The notes under the pieces: generated by a model
Database searches by the model: none
What the model was told of the DNA's origin: nothing
Seen by the model: only the letters and a program-made list of their open reading frames with translations
Position numbers and translations under genes: made by a program
Shown here: positions 1 through 9,052 of the stretch, piece after piece
Layout of the letters: every line of letters starts with the position of its first letter
Numbering within the stretch: the stretch's first letter is position 1
Source: Actinomyces oris
GTDB lineage: Bacteria; Actinomycetota; Actinomycetes; Actinomycetales; Actinomycetaceae
Length of the DNA: 62,848 nucleotides
Assembly (NCBI RefSeq): GCF_001937445.1
Contig: NZ_MSKS01000002.1
Location: 1-62,848, forward strand
Reading direction: 5' to 3'

Positions 1-308
1 CTTCGCCGCCAAGGCACCACGGACTCGATCCCACCCTCCGCCCAGCGTCCACTCCCACATTCGCAACGTGAGCCGGGCGCGGCGTGGCGACGTCCTGTCA
101 CACGTCCGTGGGGGTCTGTCGGCGTCCGAGTCCCTCGGTCACCTCATCCATGAGGCAGTGGCGGCTGCAGGATCCATTTCTGACACCCCCGGACAATCTG
201 ATGACAGTTCACCACCATAAGTGTCAACAGAATGAGTGTCGAGCCTTGTTCGTCCTGCGGCCAGTGGGGCCCGCACGTGCCAGATGCACCTGCGGGCCCC
301 GTGGGATG
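1..308. other. Left-edge region without an assignable gene
   Basis: A plus-strand frame is open from base 2 to a TAA at 221-223 and could be the last 73 codons of a gene entering from the left. I do not recognise it, and its composition is not convincing. The rest holds only the hairpin terminator described separately. Confidence 0.3.
266..300 (-). terminator. Hairpin terminator of the DUF4352-like gene
   Basis: A perfect 10-bp inverted repeat (266-275 GGGGCCCGCA, 291-300 its complement) with a 15-base loop lies 8 bases past the stop codon of the minus-strand gene ending at 309. There is no long T run, which is usual for GC-rich actinobacterial terminators. Confidence 0.6.
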
Positions 309-1058
309 TCAGAGGTTGTTGATCCAGGCCCGGCGGTGCCCGAACAGCGAGAGTGTGGGCTTGTAGAGGAGCACGTACTGTCCTCCGGCCGACACGTCGG
401 CATCGAAGCAGACATCGCCGCTGACCGAGCCACCCGCGATGAGCTTGGAGGAGGACAGGTGGTTGCTCGACCCCAGGAAGCCGCTGTTGCTGATCGCCCC
501 GGCCGGGTCCTGCAAGGTGAAGTCCAGGGCGTTGACGTCCAGGGTGTTCTTGGAGCCGTTGGTGATCGTGATGGTCGAGCAGGCGGTGGGGCCCAGGGTG
601 GCGTCGCCCGCGGCCACGGGCGTGGCACTGACCTTGATGCCGCCGTCGTCGATCGTGTCACCGGCGTTTCCGACGACGTCGCTGCTCTGCTTTCCGGGGA
701 AGCTCAACCCGGAGTCCGACTTATCGCCGTCCTTTGTCGGCTCCTGCTGCTGCGGGCTGGGTGCGGCTGCGGAGTCCTGGCCGGCGGTCTCCTGAGCGGG
801 CGCGCTGGCCATCGACTGGACGGAGGGCGGGGTGGTGGCGGCAGTGCTCGAGTCGCCCGAGCCCCCACCACCGTTGAGTGCGGAGGCGATCATGCCGACG
901 GCGACGAAGGCGCCGATACCGGTGAGGATCTTGTGCCGGGCGAACCAGGAGCGCTTCGGCTCGGGGGCGGGCATGCCCATGCCTGCGGCCGGGGCGGGGA
1001 AGCCCGCGGCGGGGACACCGGCGGGCGAGGACGGGACTGGGTTGACGGGGCTGGTCAT
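309..1058 (-). CDS. Membrane-anchored secreted protein with a DUF4352-like domain
   Basis: 249 aa. After a Pro/Ala-rich N-terminus comes one hydrophobic segment (about residues 40-60, following FARHKILTGIGAF), then a Gly/Ser/Pro/Gln-rich linker. The C-terminal domain (about 150-249) looks like the Ig-like DUF4352/telokin fold found on many actinobacterial surface lipoproteins; it contains the TITNGSKNTLDV and FTLQDPAG segments. The start is the ATG at 1058, with AAGGA 6 bases upstream; the frame extends further upstream but lacks a ribosome site there. Its role is unknown; an extracytoplasmic binding or stress-sensor domain is a guess from the family. Confidence 0.7.
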   Translation of the reverse strand: MTSPVNPVPSSPAGVPAAGFPAPAAGMGMPAPEPKRSWFARHKILTGIGAFVAVGMIASALNGGGGSGDSSTAATTPPSVQSMASAPAQETAGQDSAAAPSPQQQEPTKDGDKSDSGLSFPGKQSSDVVGNAGDTIDDGGIKVSATPVAAGDATLGPTACSTITITNGSKNTLDVNALDFTLQDPAGAISNSGFLGSSNHLSSSKLIAGGSVSGDVCFDADVSAGGQYVLLYKPTLSLFGHRRAWINNL

Positions 1059-1333
1059 GATGGGTCCTTCGAGATGCGGGAGGTGAGGCACTGAGCGGGA
1101 TGCGGCAGTGCCCATCACGGTGTGAGTCGTCACCGGAGCTGACGGGATCAGCTGACGGGAACAACGATGGCCCCGGCCGTGCGGCGCGCACATCGACCGA
1201 TGAGTTCGAGGCGGCCATCCGAAAGGGCACTCATCGCGACTGTCCAAAAGGACGATGCCTCCCGCGCCCTAGCGCCCGAATCGTGTCCTATCGGGCGATC
1301 ATGCGTGTCAGTGCCCGGTTCTACAGTGAGCAC

Positions 1334-3131
1334 ATGTCAGTCCCCACCTACCCGCCCACTCCTGCACCCGGCACGCCACCCGTGTCGGGCTGGAGCGGTG
1401 GCCCTGGGGGCGGTCAGACTGAGCCCACTGCGCCTCCCTTCGGGGCGCGGGCCCTGCCATACCCGCCGAGCCCACCGGCCTACCCCTACCCCGCCTATCC
1501 GGGATATCCGGGGTACCAGGGGTACGCGGGGTATGCGGGACTCGCCCCGCATCCCTCATACCCCGCTGCTCCCGGTACTCCTGCGGCGCCGGGGCCGCGC
1601 CTCCGGTCCCCGATGACTGCGGCTCCCGCCAGTCCTGCGCCGTACACGCCTGTAAGACCGGCTCCGTCGTTCACAGGGTCCCTGTCCCCGTCGCAACGCC
1701 GCGCCCTGCACGTCACCCTGACGATCCTGCGATCCGTGGGCCTGTTCGCCCTGTGCGCCATGGGGCTCCTCATCGCGCTGGGATCACGCTTTGATCATGA
1801 GCAGGCTCTTAAGACAAGCAACCCAGTCCTTGATGTCGCAGGGTTTCTGGTAGGGCTAGCGCTCCTCGTGGCGGTCTTCCTGCGTCGGCGCTGGCCGGTG
1901 CCCATCACGGTCGTCTCGGCGCTCGCGAGTGTTATCGCCGCCCTGGACACCACGGTGGGACTCATCGCCTTCACTACCGTGGTGCGCCGGGCCCGGTCCC
2001 TGCGCGACCCTGTCCCGTGGGCCACGGGTGCGCTGCTCGCCGTCGGCACCCTGACGGCGCTCTTCCGAGACGCGAGCTACGGATCCACCGGGAGCTCGAT
2101 GATCGGCGTCATCAACTCCTCCTCCCCTGATCCCCATGCCGTGACCCATGTCTCGGTGCAGCAGGTACTGTTTCTCGCGGTGGTGGCCATGTCCCTGCCG
2201 GTCGGCGTCGGACTGTGGCTGCGCGCGCGTGACGGGGAGAAGAAGGCCCGACGCCGCGCCCAGGAGGCGGCCGACGCCTCAGCCCAGGCCGAGCGCACCG
2301 CCCAGGAGCAGACTCGGACCTCCACCCGGTTGGCGGACACCGTCAGCCTGCAGGCCGAGCGTGAGCGCGTGGCTCGCGAGGTGCATGACGGACTCGGCCA
2401 CCGCCTGTCGCTGCTCGCCCTCCACGCCGCCGCCCTGGAACAAGGCGTGCTGGAGACGTCGGAGAACGCGAATGGCCCAGAGGGCTCGGACGCCCCGGAC
2501 TCAGCCGACGCTGTCGGTGAGGATGATCCGCGGGCCGCCGCCCAGCGCGTGCGGCAGGAGGCCCAGGGCGCCATGCGGGACCTGCGTTCTCTGCTCGCCG
2601 TGCTGCGTGAGCCAGTGGGGGCGGTCGAGCCCGCCCCGCGCCTGGAGGACCTCAGAGAGGTGGTGGACGGGGTCCTTGCCGCCCGCCAGCCGCTCAGCTC
2701 CTCGATCTAACCTTGACCGCGCTGCGCAGGCCGACGAGGTGCTCTCGCGGGCCGTCTACCGGATCGTCCAGGAGTCCCTGACCAACGCCCGCAAGCACTC
2801 GCCCGGTACAAGTGTCCAGCTGCGCGTCGAGGGCGGCCCGGACACCGGCATCGACATCACCTGCTCCAACCGGATCTCTCGGACCGAGCCGGAGGCTGAC
2901 GACGCAGAGGCCGGTGAGGCGCCGCAGGCCGCGGGCGCTGACCGAGGTGCAGCGTCAGGACCCGGAGTCGTCGTCGGTGACCCCCAGGGCGGCTCGGGCC
3001 TGCGCGGCATGGCCCAACGGGCGGCGATCTGCGGCGGCACGTTCCACGCCGGCCCCGACGGCCAAGGCAGATTCGTCGTGAACGCGCACCTGCCCTGGCG
3101 CTCGGCGGAGTCACGCCGTACCGACCGCTGA
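1334..3131 (+). pseudogene. NarL-type sensor histidine kinase, frameshifted
   Basis: The first frame (ATG 1334) encodes a Tyr/Pro/Gly-repeat N-terminus (about residues 40-70, YPGYPGYQGY-type), about four membrane segments (125-295), a coiled coil and a HisKA_3 dimerisation domain with the phospho-acceptor motif REVHDGLGHRL (H351). It ends at a TAA at 2708-2710. The ATPase half (RIVQESLTNARKH, then GGSGLRGMAQRA) continues in the +1 frame from about 2706 to the TGA at 3129-3131. The total length is one base over a whole number of codons, so a single inserted base or a sequencing error near 2700-2710 explains the break. As it stands the product has no ATP-binding domain and could not phosphorylate the response regulator encoded downstream. 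Confidence 0.8.
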
Positions 3132-3265
3132 GCGGCCGCCCACCAGTATCTGAACAGCCCGAGATCAGAGATACCGGTCGGTGCGCAGCTCACCGGCCTG
3201 CACCATCCGGGGCCTGGGCCGTTGGGATGGTGATTGTGTGGGCGCACGCACCTAGGCTGGGCTCC

Positions 3266-4027
3266 GTGCCCAATCCCTCCGCCGCCCCGGCCGCCTCGGC
3301 CTCCTGGTCCGCGTCCCCCGCACCGGCCTGCCCGGTCCGTGTCATCCTCGTCGACGACGACCCACTGACTCGCGCCGCCATCAAGCCGCTCCTGCGGCCG
3401 CGCGAGGACTATGTCGTGGTCGCCGAGGCCGGTGACGGCCGTGAGGCGATCGACATTGTGGGCCGTATCGAGGCCGATATCGTGCTTATGGACCTGGGTA
3501 TGCCCGTCATGGACGGGATCGAGGCCACACGCCAGATCTGTGCGGCACCGCGCCACCCCCACGTCGTGGCGCTGACAACCTGGGACGTCGACGACGCCGT
3601 CGTGCGCGTCATTGAGGCCGGTGCCGTGGGCTACCTGCTCAAGTACTCCGCCTCCGAGGAGCTCCATGCCGGATTGCGTCGGGTCATGGCGGGTGAGTCG
3701 GTGCTCTCGCCGGGGGCGCTTGCGGAGCTGCTGCGATACGTGCGTTGCCAGCCGACGACACCGACGGCTGCGGCTTATGACGTTCGCTCTCAGGAGCGTC
3801 AGCACGCGGTGGCTCAGGCCCGGCAGGCAGCGGCAGGGCTCAGTCGACGCGAGCTCGAGGTCATTGCGGCGGCCGCCGAGGGGCTGACCACTGAGGAGAT
3901 CGCGAACCGGCTGTACATCTCGGTCTCGACCGTCAAGGCCCACCTGCGCAGCGCGCAGGAGCGGGTCGGTGCCCGTAACCGGGTGCACCTGGCGGTCCTC
4001 GCCGAGCGCGCTGGGCTGCTGGGATAG
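3266..4027 (+). CDS. NarL/FixJ-family response regulator
   Basis: 253 aa from the GTG at 3266; an ATG at 3227 is an alternative, but its extra 13 codons look non-coding. The receiver domain (about residues 25-140) has the acidic cluster VDDDP, phospho-acceptor Asp76 in LMDLGMPVMDG and conserved Lys126. The C-terminal LuxR helix-turn-helix (about 190-250) reads LSRRELEVIAAAAEGL with TVKAHLRSAQERVGA. It should be the partner of the kinase immediately upstream, whose gene is frameshifted, so the regulator may now be orphaned or cross-phosphorylated. The regulon cannot be told from the sequence. Confidence 0.9.
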   Translation: MPNPSAAPAASASWSASPAPACPVRVILVDDDPLTRAAIKPLLRPREDYVVVAEAGDGREAIDIVGRIEADIVLMDLGMPVMDGIEATRQICAAPRHPHVVALTTWDVDDAVVRVIEAGAVGYLLKYSASEELHAGLRRVMAGESVLSPGALAELLRYVRCQPTTPTAAAYDVRSQERQHAVAQARQAAAGLSRRELEVIAAAAEGLTTEEIANRLYISVSTVKAHLRSAQERVGARNRVHLAVLAERAGLLG

Positions 4028-4434
4028 GGACGGTCCACCCCTGATCGGTGAGGGCCGGTGGCGAGAGCCTGCTGGATACGGGTGCCCAGACGCTCGACGA
4101 CGCACCTGAAAGCGCGCGGGCTGTAGCCGAAGGGCCGTACTCACAGACTGAGGCGCGTTCTCGACGACGCGCTGCTCACCTGTCTGCGTGCAAGGCGTCA
4201 TAGGCCGAGGACGGGGTGCGCCGGCAACGGACCCCGGGGTCGGTTGTCCGCGTGCAAGGAGTGACAGGACGACAGCGGGTGCATCCCGACGCGCAGAGCT
4301 GGCCGCACCTCTAGGGTCGACGTTGATCGTCACCACACGGCCCCATCGAAAGGATGCGGCCGGCGTCCCAGCTAGGAAAGCCTGAGGCGCCAGTCACTAC
4401 GTTGTGGGGACCACGGGGTTTGGCGTCGCGGTAA
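4028..4434. other. Intergenic region between convergent genes
   Basis: 407 bases between the response regulator and the end of pknB. I see no convincing gene and no strong hairpin. Partial repeats such as CGTGCAAGG (twice, about 4188 and 4250) and TCTCGACGACGC-like segments suggest a degraded repeat element. Confidence 0.4.
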
Positions 4435-6429
4435 CTACTTGGCGACGTACAGAGTGATCTCCTTGTTAGGGCCGATCGGTTGGCCCTGCTGTGGGTTGGA
4501 ACTGATCACCATTCCAGGTTGGGTTTGCGGATCGTTGGCCTTCTGCTTCTCAACCTTGACTTTGAAACCTCGACTCTCGAGGTCCGACTGCACGGTTTCG
4601 TAGTCCTTCCCGTTCACTTCCGGCATGATGGTGGCGTTGGGATCTCCTGTGGCAGTCGGGTTCGGCGTCGGCGTTGCCCCAGCGCCGCTGGAGAAGCTCA
4701 CAGTGATCGTGTCTCCCGCGGAGACGCTGGTGCCCGCGACCGGGTTGGAGGAGACGGCCTTGCCGCGCTCGACGTCGTTGGAGGTGACGTCGTTGCCCTT
4801 CTTGAACTGCAGGCCGGCGTCCTCGATGGTCTTCTTCGCCGTGGCCTCGTCCTGGCCGGAGACGTCGGGGACGGAGGTATTGCCGGTGGAGAGCACCAGG
4901 TCCACCGTGGTACCGCGCGCAACGGAGTTCCCCGCCTGCGGGTTGGTGTAAATGACCCGGTCCTTCGCGACCGTGGCGGAGTCCTCCTGGGAGGTGTTTC
5001 CACCCTCGAGCCCGACATCCTTGAGGGCCTTGCGGGCGTCCTCCTGGGTCTTGCCGGACAGGTCGGGAACCTTGACCATGGCCGATCCGGTGGAGAAGTG
5101 CACGGTGACGGTGGAGCCCGGCTCGACCTTCGTACCGTTGCCCGGGTCGGAGGAGACGGCCAGGCCCGCGCTGACCTCCTCGTTGGCGACCTCGTCCTTG
5201 GCGAACTTCAGGCCGGCGCCCTCAATGGTCTTCCTGGCCGAGTCCTCGTCCTGCCCCTTGGTGTCGGGGACCTCCACCTTGCTGATGGTCGGGCTCGGCG
5301 TCGGAGTGGGCACGTTGTCGAAGGCCCCCGAGGCCCACCGTCCGGCGACGACGGCCAGCGCCACGAACAGCAGGAACACGAGGACCCAGATCCAGGCGTG
5401 GCTCTTGGACTGCTTCTCGGGCTCCTCGCTCTCCTTGACCGTGGACGCCGGAGAGGGCTCGGAGGCCACCTGGGCGAAGGTGGAGGTGGGCTGAACCGGC
5501 TCGGTGGCCGGTGAGGCCATGACCGAGGTGGCCGGGGACCAGGAGTCGGCGGCCGGCGCGGCCACGGACAGGCCCCGGGCAGCCGCCTGCAGGTCGGCGC
5601 GCATGTGGGCGGCATCCTGATAACGGTCCTCGCGGCTCTTGGCCAGGGACTTGAGGATCACCCGGTCCAGGGACTCTGGCACGTCGGCCGCCAGCGACGA
5701 GGGGCGCTTGGGGATCTCCCGCACGTGCTGGTAGGCGATGGCCACGGCGGAGTCGCCCTGGAAAGGCGGCTGGCCGGTGAGCAGCTCGTAGAGAAGACAC
5801 CCGGTGGAGTACAGGTCCGAGCGGGCGTCCACGGACTCGCCGCGGGCCTGCTCCGGGGAGAGGTACTGGGCGGTGCCCACCACCGTGTGGGTCTGGGTGA
5901 CCGTGGAGGCGGAGTCCTCAATGGCCCGCGCGATGCCGAAGTCCATGACCTTCACCGCGCCGGTGGAGGTCAGCATGATGTTTCCGGGCTTGATGTCACG
6001 GTGGACGATCCCCACCCGGTGGGAGTACTCCAGGGCGTCCAGGACCCCGGAGACGATCTCCACCGCCTCCGCGATCGGGACGGCCTCGCCCTCGCTGAGG
6101 AGCTCACGCACCGTGTGCCCCTCGATGTACTCCATGACGATGTAGGGGACGGTGCGGCTGGCGCCACCGGGCTGGAGGAGCTCCTCCTCCCCGGAGTCGT
6201 AGACGGCGACGACGGCGGGGTGGTTGAGTGCCGCCGCGGACTGGGCCTCCCGGCGGAAGCGGGCCTGGAAGGTGGGGTCGCCGGCGATGTCCGAACGCAG
6301 CAGCTTGATGGCCACGACCCGCGACAGGCGAGTGTCGTAGCCGAGGTGCACCTCTGCCATACCACCACGTCCGATGAGGTCGCGGATCTCGTAACGGCCG
6401 GCGAGGACCTGGGGGAACTGACTGGTCAC
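4435..6429 (-). CDS. pknB: Ser/Thr protein kinase with PASTA domains, PknB
   Basis: 664 aa transmembrane kinase. The kinase domain (about residues 10-280) has the glycine loop GRGGMAEV, catalytic Lys42, HRDIKPGN (Asp145) and DFG (163-165). A low-complexity linker leads to one membrane span (about 345-364) and four extracellular PASTA repeats (about 385-664). In actinobacteria PASTA repeats sense muropeptides or lipid II, and PknB phosphorylates cell-wall and division proteins. The GTG start overlaps the pknA stop as GTGA, so translation is probably coupled. It is the last gene of the seven-gene operon. Four PASTA repeats and all catalytic residues are present, so the kinase should be active. 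Confidence 0.96.
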   Translation of the reverse strand: MTSQFPQVLAGRYEIRDLIGRGGMAEVHLGYDTRLSRVVAIKLLRSDIAGDPTFQARFRREAQSAAALNHPAVVAVYDSGEEELLQPGGASRTVPYIVMEYIEGHTVRELLSEGEAVPIAEAVEIVSGVLDALEYSHRVGIVHRDIKPGNIMLTSTGAVKVMDFGIARAIEDSASTVTQTHTVVGTAQYLSPEQARGESVDARSDLYSTGCLLYELLTGQPPFQGDSAVAIAYQHVREIPKRPSSLAADVPESLDRVILKSLAKSREDRYQDAAHMRADLQAAARGLSVAAPAADSWSPATSVMASPATEPVQPTSTFAQVASEPSPASTVKESEEPEKQSKSHAWIWVLVFLLFVALAVVAGRWASGAFDNVPTPTPSPTISKVEVPDTKGQDEDSARKTIEGAGLKFAKDEVANEEVSAGLAVSSDPGNGTKVEPGSTVTVHFSTGSAMVKVPDLSGKTQEDARKALKDVGLEGGNTSQEDSATVAKDRVIYTNPQAGNSVARGTTVDLVLSTGNTSVPDVSGQDEATAKKTIEDAGLQFKKGNDVTSNDVERGKAVSSNPVAGTSVSAGDTITVSFSSGAGATPTPNPTATGDPNATIMPEVNGKDYETVQSDLESRGFKVKVEKQKANDPQTQPGMVISSNPQQGQPIGPNKEITLYVAK

Positions 6430-7553
6430 AGTACCTCCTTGACAGGGATGCTCAGCATCAAGGCTGGCATGACCTGATGCGCATGGGCAAGCGTACCCGT
6501 GCTGTGCAGGGCGATGAGCGAGAGGACCGGGATGATGACCCTCAGCGTCAGCAGGTTGAGGCCGAGGAAGGAGCGTCCTGAGGCGTGCCGGGCGGTGCGC
6601 GACGGCGTCGGATTCTCGGCTGCGTGACGGCCGGGACGCATGGCGGCGGGCTGGGGCAGCTCGCGGGTCTGCGGGCCACGGCGGCCGGTGGACTCCCAGC
6701 TGAGCGCCTCACGGGGATCCCACGCATCCGTGGGCAGGTTCACCACCGCCCGGTCCAGGGCGCGGGCCACCTCGCGGGCGGAGCGCGGCCGGTCGGAGGG
6801 CTTCTTGGCGAGCAGCTTGAGGATGATGGCCTGGACCTGAGGCGGGACGGTGTCGGGGAGGGCGGGCACCTCCTCGTTGACGTGCGCGAAGGCGATATCA
6901 ACCTGGGTGGCTCCGCTGAAGGGGCGCCGCCCCACCAGGGCCTCGTAGGCGATGATGCCCAGCCCGTAGAGGTCCCCGGCCGGGGTGGCCATATTGCCCA
7001 TGGCCTGCTCGGGGGCGAGGTACTGGGCGGTGCCCATCACCATGCCGGAGGCCGTCAGCGGGCGCTGGTTGATGCCGGTGGAGATACCGAAGTCGGTGAG
7101 CTTGGCCAGGCCCTCGCGGTTGATGAGGATGTTGGAGGGCTTGACGTCCCGGTGGACGACGCCGGAGTCGTGGACGACCTGGAGGGCGCGGGCGACCTGC
7201 GCCAGGACCGGTAGGATCTCGGCGGGTGACAGGGTCCCCTTCTCAGCGATGATGTCGGACAGGGCGCGCCCCTGGACGAGCTCCATGATGAGCCAGCCGG
7301 TGCCGTCCTTCTCCCCGGAGTCCAGGACGACGGCGAGGTTCGGGTGGCGCAGGCCCTTCGAGTTCTTGGCCTCCGCACGCAGGCGGGACAGGAAGATCTC
7401 GTCGCCGGTCAGCTCGGGGCGCAGGATCTTGGCGGCCACTGCCCGGCCCGAACGCAGGTCGGTGGCTCGCCACACCTGGCCCATGCCGCCCAGAGCGATC
7501 TGCTCGACCAGCTCGTAGCGGCCCTGGAGCTGGAGCCCGGCAACAGGTTTCAC
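6426..7553 (-). CDS. pknA: Ser/Thr protein kinase PknA
   Basis: 375 aa. The kinase domain (about residues 10-275) has ALGGMGQVW, Lys42, HRDVKPSN (Asp136) and DFG (154-156). A Pro/Arg-rich juxtamembrane stretch is followed by a hydrophobic segment (about 328-348). There are no PASTA repeats, which separates it from PknB. The start is GTG and overlaps the pbpA stop (GTGA); the TGA overlaps the pknB GTG. In Mycobacterium and Corynebacterium, PknA acts upstream of or with PknB on cell-shape and division targets; the same role is inferred from synteny. The non-catalytic tail of about 25 residues after the membrane segment has no recognisable domain. Confidence 0.92.
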   Translation of the reverse strand: MKPVAGLQLQGRYELVEQIALGGMGQVWRATDLRSGRAVAAKILRPELTGDEIFLSRLRAEAKNSKGLRHPNLAVVLDSGEKDGTGWLIMELVQGRALSDIIAEKGTLSPAEILPVLAQVARALQVVHDSGVVHRDVKPSNILINREGLAKLTDFGISTGINQRPLTASGMVMGTAQYLAPEQAMGNMATPAGDLYGLGIIAYEALVGRRPFSGATQVDIAFAHVNEEVPALPDTVPPQVQAIILKLLAKKPSDRPRSAREVARALDRAVVNLPTDAWDPREALSWESTGRRGPQTRELPQPAAMRPGRHAAENPTPSRTARHASGRSFLGLNLLTLRVIIPVLSLIALHSTGTLAHAHQVMPALMLSIPVKEVL

Positions 7554-9052
7554 TGGTTCACCGCCGCATCGATGACCTTGGCGGCGACGGGTCCGGCGAT
7601 CTTGCCGCCGGTGGCGCCGTCCTCGGTCTCCGCATTGCCGTCGAGCACGACGGCCAGGGCAATCTCAGGCTTGTTGATGTCGGTGCCGGCGAAGCCCACG
7701 AACCAGGTGGTGGGTCCGTTGTCCGAGCCGGTCTCGGCGGTACCGGTCTTGCCGGCGACCTGGACCCCGGAGACCTGGGCGCTCGTGCCCGTGCCGGTGG
7801 CCACGGCCTCCTGCATGAGGGAGGACAGGGAGGTGGCGGTGGCCGAGTCGATCGGGGTGCGAGCCACCTTCTTGGAGGTGGAGCTGACCTCGTTGAGGTC
7901 GGGGTCCAGGGTGCGCGAGACCAGGTAGGGGGTCATCTGCTCGCCCTTGTTGGCCACGGTGGCGGCCACCATTGCCATCATGAGCGGGGTCGCCTGCACC
8001 GAGGCCTGACCGATGCCGGCCATCGCGGTCTGCGCCTGCGAGTCGTTGTCCGGGTAGGTCGACGGCGTGACCTTCAGCGGGATGGACAGCTCGGAGTCGA
8101 AGCCCCAGTTCTTCGCCTCCTTGGAGAGCTCCTCGTCACCGACGTTCATGGCCAGCTGGGCGAAGGGGGTGTTGCAGGACTCGGCGAAGGCGTGGGAGAA
8201 GCTGGTCCGACCACCGCCGCAAGACTCCCCGCCGTAGTTCTCCAGGGAGTGGCTGGTGCCCGGCAGGGTGATGGAGTCGGGGGCGTCGACCTCCTGATCC
8301 GGGGTGATCTTGCCGGTGCGCAGCGCCGCCGCCGTCGTGATGATCTTGAAGGTCGACCCCGGCGGGTAGCGGTTGCCGGCGATGGCCCGGTTGTCCAGGG
8401 GGCGGGAGGAGTCCTGGCTGAGGGTCGTGTTGGCCTCATTGGCGGCGTTCCCGTTGCGGGTCGCGAAGGCCGAGGGGTCGTAGGAGGGGGTGGAGACCAG
8501 GGCGAGGATGGCCCCGGTCTTGGGGTCCAGGGCGACGACGGCGCCCTCGCGCCCGGCCAGGGCGTCGTAGGCGGCCTGCTGGATCTCGGGCTTGATAGTC
8601 AGCTCAACGGCCCCTCCCCGCTGGGAGTCACCGGTGATGAGGGTCTTGATCCGCGAGGAGAACAGGGAGGGGTCGTCCCCGTTGAGCACGGAGTTGCCCT
8701 CTTTCTCCATGCCGGTCATGGAGGCGAAGGCGGGCGAGAAGTACCCGGTCACCGGGGCGTAGAGCGGCCCGTTGGCGTAGACGCGCTGGTAGTCCTCGGC
8801 GCCCTGGCCGTCGTCGGACTTCTGGGTGCTGGCGATCGTGGTGCCGCCGGCCACGAGGATCGGGCCCCGCTCGGTGTCGAAGTTGCGGCTGACGGTGCGG
8901 CGGTTGCGCGGGTCGGAGTTGAGGGCCCCGTTGGCCGACCACGACTCCCACACGGAGGGACGGGCCAGGCCCTGGACGCTCGTGACGGACAGGGCCAGCG
9001 TGGTGAACATGACCAGCACCAGGAAGGCGACCTGGCGGATCTGTCGGTTCAT
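7550..9052 (-). CDS. pbpA: Class B penicillin-binding protein, PbpA transpeptidase
   Basis: 500 aa. One N-terminal membrane anchor (about residues 8-28), a dimerisation region, then the transpeptidase domain with the active-site motifs in order: SxxK as STFK (Ser233, Lys236), SxN as SCN (292-294) and KTG (435-437). It cross-links peptidoglycan and usually pairs with the SEDS protein RodA, whose gene lies just upstream. The ATG overlaps the rodA stop as ATGA, and the TGA overlaps the pknA GTG. It is short for a class B enzyme, as expected for the actinobacterial PbpA group. Confidence 0.95.
   Translation of the reverse strand: MNRQIRQVAFLVLVMFTTLALSVTSVQGLARPSVWESWSANGALNSDPRNRRTVSRNFDTERGPILVAGGTTIASTQKSDDGQGAEDYQRVYANGPLYAPVTGYFSPAFASMTGMEKEGNSVLNGDDPSLFSSRIKTLITGDSQRGGAVELTIKPEIQQAAYDALAGREGAVVALDPKTGAILALVSTPSYDPSAFATRNGNAANEANTTLSQDSSRPLDNRAIAGNRYPPGSTFKIITTAAALRTGKITPDQEVDAPDSITLPGTSHSLENYGGESCGGGRTSFSHAFAESCNTPFAQLAMNVGDEELSKEAKNWGFDSELSIPLKVTPSTYPDNDSQAQTAMAGIGQASVQATPLMMAMVAATVANKGEQMTPYLVSRTLDPDLNEVSSTSKKVARTPIDSATATSLSSLMQEAVATGTGTSAQVSGVQVAGKTGTAETGSDNGPTTWFVGFAGTDINKPEIALAVVLDGNAETEDGATGGKIAGPVAAKVIDAAVNQ

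Noticed and set aside
84-1094. Plus-strand frame opposite the DUF4352-like gene
   Set aside because: No recognisable protein features; the minus-strand gene has a start site, membrane segment, domain and terminator.
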